Source: an uncultured Dyadobacter sp.
Lineage (GTDB): Bacteria > Bacteroidota > Bacteroidia > Cytophagales > Spirosomataceae
NCBI GenBank assembly: GCA_946481035.1
Contig: CAMLNK010000213.1
Span: forward strand, 1-6,906
DNA length: 6,906 nucleotides
Direction of reading: 5' to 3'
Position numbers and translations under genes: made by a program. Under the pieces are notes generated by a model. The model was not told where the DNA came from. It did no database searches and was given only the letters and a program-made list of their open reading frames with translations. This document shows, piece after piece, positions 5,894 to 6,906 of this stretch (positions within the stretch are counted from its first letter, which is position 1; each line of letters begins with the position of its first letter).

Positions 5894-6906
5894 TTAGGGA
5901 AGAAGTTTCAATTCTACGCGACGGTTTTTCTGCAAACCTGTACGGGTTGCGCTGTCTGCGATAGGTTTGAATGATCCGAAGTAGTCTACGATCACTTTGC
6001 TTGGGTCTGTCAGACCAGCTTCGTTGATCAGGAAGTTTTTCACTGCATCTACGCGGCGTTTTGAAAGCGCGATGTTGTAACGGTCAGATGCACGACGGTC
6101 GGTGTGACCAGCCAGTTGCAAGCGGCATCCGTTTTTGTTCATCAATGCTGCTACGTTTTTCAGCAATTCCTGGAACTCAGGTTTCAATACGTTTTTGTCG
6201 GTATCGAATGTTACGTTAGCAAAGATCTCGGAGCAAGCTGCGCCTGTTGCCAATGCATTTTTCACGTAAGAATCGAAGTCGAGTACGCGACCAGCACCGT
6301 CAACAATGCTTCCTGCTGGTGAGTTTGGCTCTTTATCGAAGAAGTCGGATACGCCGTCACCGTCGGTATCAAGCAACAAACGTGGGTCGATATCTTTTGG
6401 ACGGTTTGCTTTTGCAACGGAGTCCATTTCTTCGAGTGTAAGGATTTTCGGAGGCTTAACCAGTACACGTGGATCTGTGTAACGCAGGTGGTAGTAACCG
6501 CCTTCTTCTGGTTTGTAATCCCATTTGCCATCCACTTTCTGAACTTTCAAAGGCTTTTTGCCCAATTTGTAAGTTACCTGGATTGCACCGTATCCATAGC
6601 TGTCAAGCTCAGAGTTTCCTTTGTGGGAAGTCTTCTGATCTTTGATGTTAAAGCTGTTTGGTGTTCTGTCGTAGTCGCCGCCGTAAGTAGCGTCGAGGTA
6701 GTCAGAGTTGGTGTGAGTCAAACGGAAGTCAACGCCGATGTCGATTCTTGGAGTTACTTCGTAGTTCACGTTCAATCCTGTCGGAACGATCCAGTCGTTC
6801 ATGTTGCCGGTTTCACGAAGTTTCACACCACCGGTGATATCATACGCCGTAGCGTCGTAAAATACCTGACCGATACCTGCATACGCATCGATTTTCCAAC
6901 GCTTCA
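5894..6906 (-). CDS. OmpA-family outer-membrane protein, N-terminus cut by window edge
   Basis: The frame is open from the right edge to the TAA at 5894-5896, giving 336 visible residues. The first visible residues (KRWKIDAYAGIGQVFYDATA) and the following stretch to about residue 115 show alternating aromatic and polar strands, as in the end of an outer-membrane beta-barrel (e.g. NVNYEVTPRIDIGVDFRLTH). A linker follows with one calcium-binding-type repeat, LDTDGDGVSDFFDKEPN (about 178-194). The C-terminal OmpA peptidoglycan-binding domain (about 227-334) has FDTDK, LAGHTDRRASDRYNIALSKRR and QKNRRVEL; the Asp and Arg that contact diaminopimelate in this family are in SDRYN and LSKRR. It probably anchors the outer membrane to the cell wall. 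Codons look highly expressed (many CGT, GGT, AAC), unlike the polysaccharide genes. The apparent GTG at 6826 is an internal valine and should not be used as the start. No functional link to the glycan genes is shown. Confidence 0.93.
   Translation of the reverse strand, partial: KRWKIDAYAGIGQVFYDATAYDITGGVKLRETGNMNDWIVPTGLNVNYEVTPRIDIGVDFRLTHTNSDYLDATYGGDYDRTPNSFNIKDQKTSHKGNSELDSYGYGAIQVTYKLGKKPLKVQKVDGKWDYKPEEGGYYHLRYTDPRVLVKPPKILTLEEMDSVAKANRPKDIDPRLLLDTDGDGVSDFFDKEPNSPAGSIVDGAGRVLDFDSYVKNALATGAACSEIFANVTFDTDKNVLKPEFQELLKNVAALMNKNGCRLQLAGHTDRRASDRYNIALSKRRVDAVKNFLINEAGLTDPSKVIVDYFGSFKPIADSATRTGLQKNRRVELKLLP

Noticed and set aside
5894..6826. OmpA gene starting at 6826 as a complete 310-residue protein
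   Set aside because: The codon there is an internal GTG. The frame stays open to the window edge, with barrel-like sequence before it and no signal peptide after it.

Overview
The window looks like a surface-polysaccharide locus from a Bacteroidota chromosome, probably a Cytophagales member of the Dyadobacter/Spirosoma kind. This placement is an inference from four things: the OmpA protein with a single calcium-loop linker, the one-polypeptide Wzc-type kinase, the absence of good Shine-Dalgarno sequences before most starts, and a roughly balanced base composition. All six genes that can be supported lie on the minus strand, so transcription runs from high to low coordinates.

In transcription order: (1) an OmpA-family outer-membrane protein, cut at its N-terminus by the right window edge, ends at 5894 and is followed by a strong hairpin terminator at 5841-5875. 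(2) glf (5782-4676), UDP-galactopyranose mutase, stands alone between that terminator and a second hairpin at 4623-4656. (3) A four-gene run starts after a 97-base stretch containing AT-rich tracts: a Wzc-type tyrosine kinase/chain-length regulator (4525-2267), neuB-type nonulosonate synthase (2238-1225), neuC-type hydrolysing UDP-GlcNAc 2-epimerase (1232-87), and the first 30 codons of a neuA-type CMP-sugar synthetase (90-1), which continues past the left edge. The last three are tightly coupled: 28 bases between wzc and neuB, an 8-base neuB/neuC overlap, and a 4-base ATGA neuC/neuA overlap.

Together the genes suggest synthesis of a surface glycan with an acidic nine-carbon sugar (sialic-acid-like) and possibly galactofuranose. 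NeuC would make ManNAc (or a related sugar) from a UDP-sugar, NeuB would condense it with phosphoenolpyruvate, and NeuA would activate the product with CTP. The Wzc protein would control polymerisation and export, and Glf would supply UDP-galactofuranose. No glycosyltransferase, flippase, polymerase or Wza-type export gene is visible here.

The families are all known. The points of interest are the truncated neuA gene at the edge, motif differences in NeuB and NeuC that leave the exact sugar open, an unusual P-loop in the kinase, and the two hairpins that isolate glf. I found no RNA gene, CRISPR array, insertion sequence or long repeat. No gene-free stretch exceeds about 150 bases.
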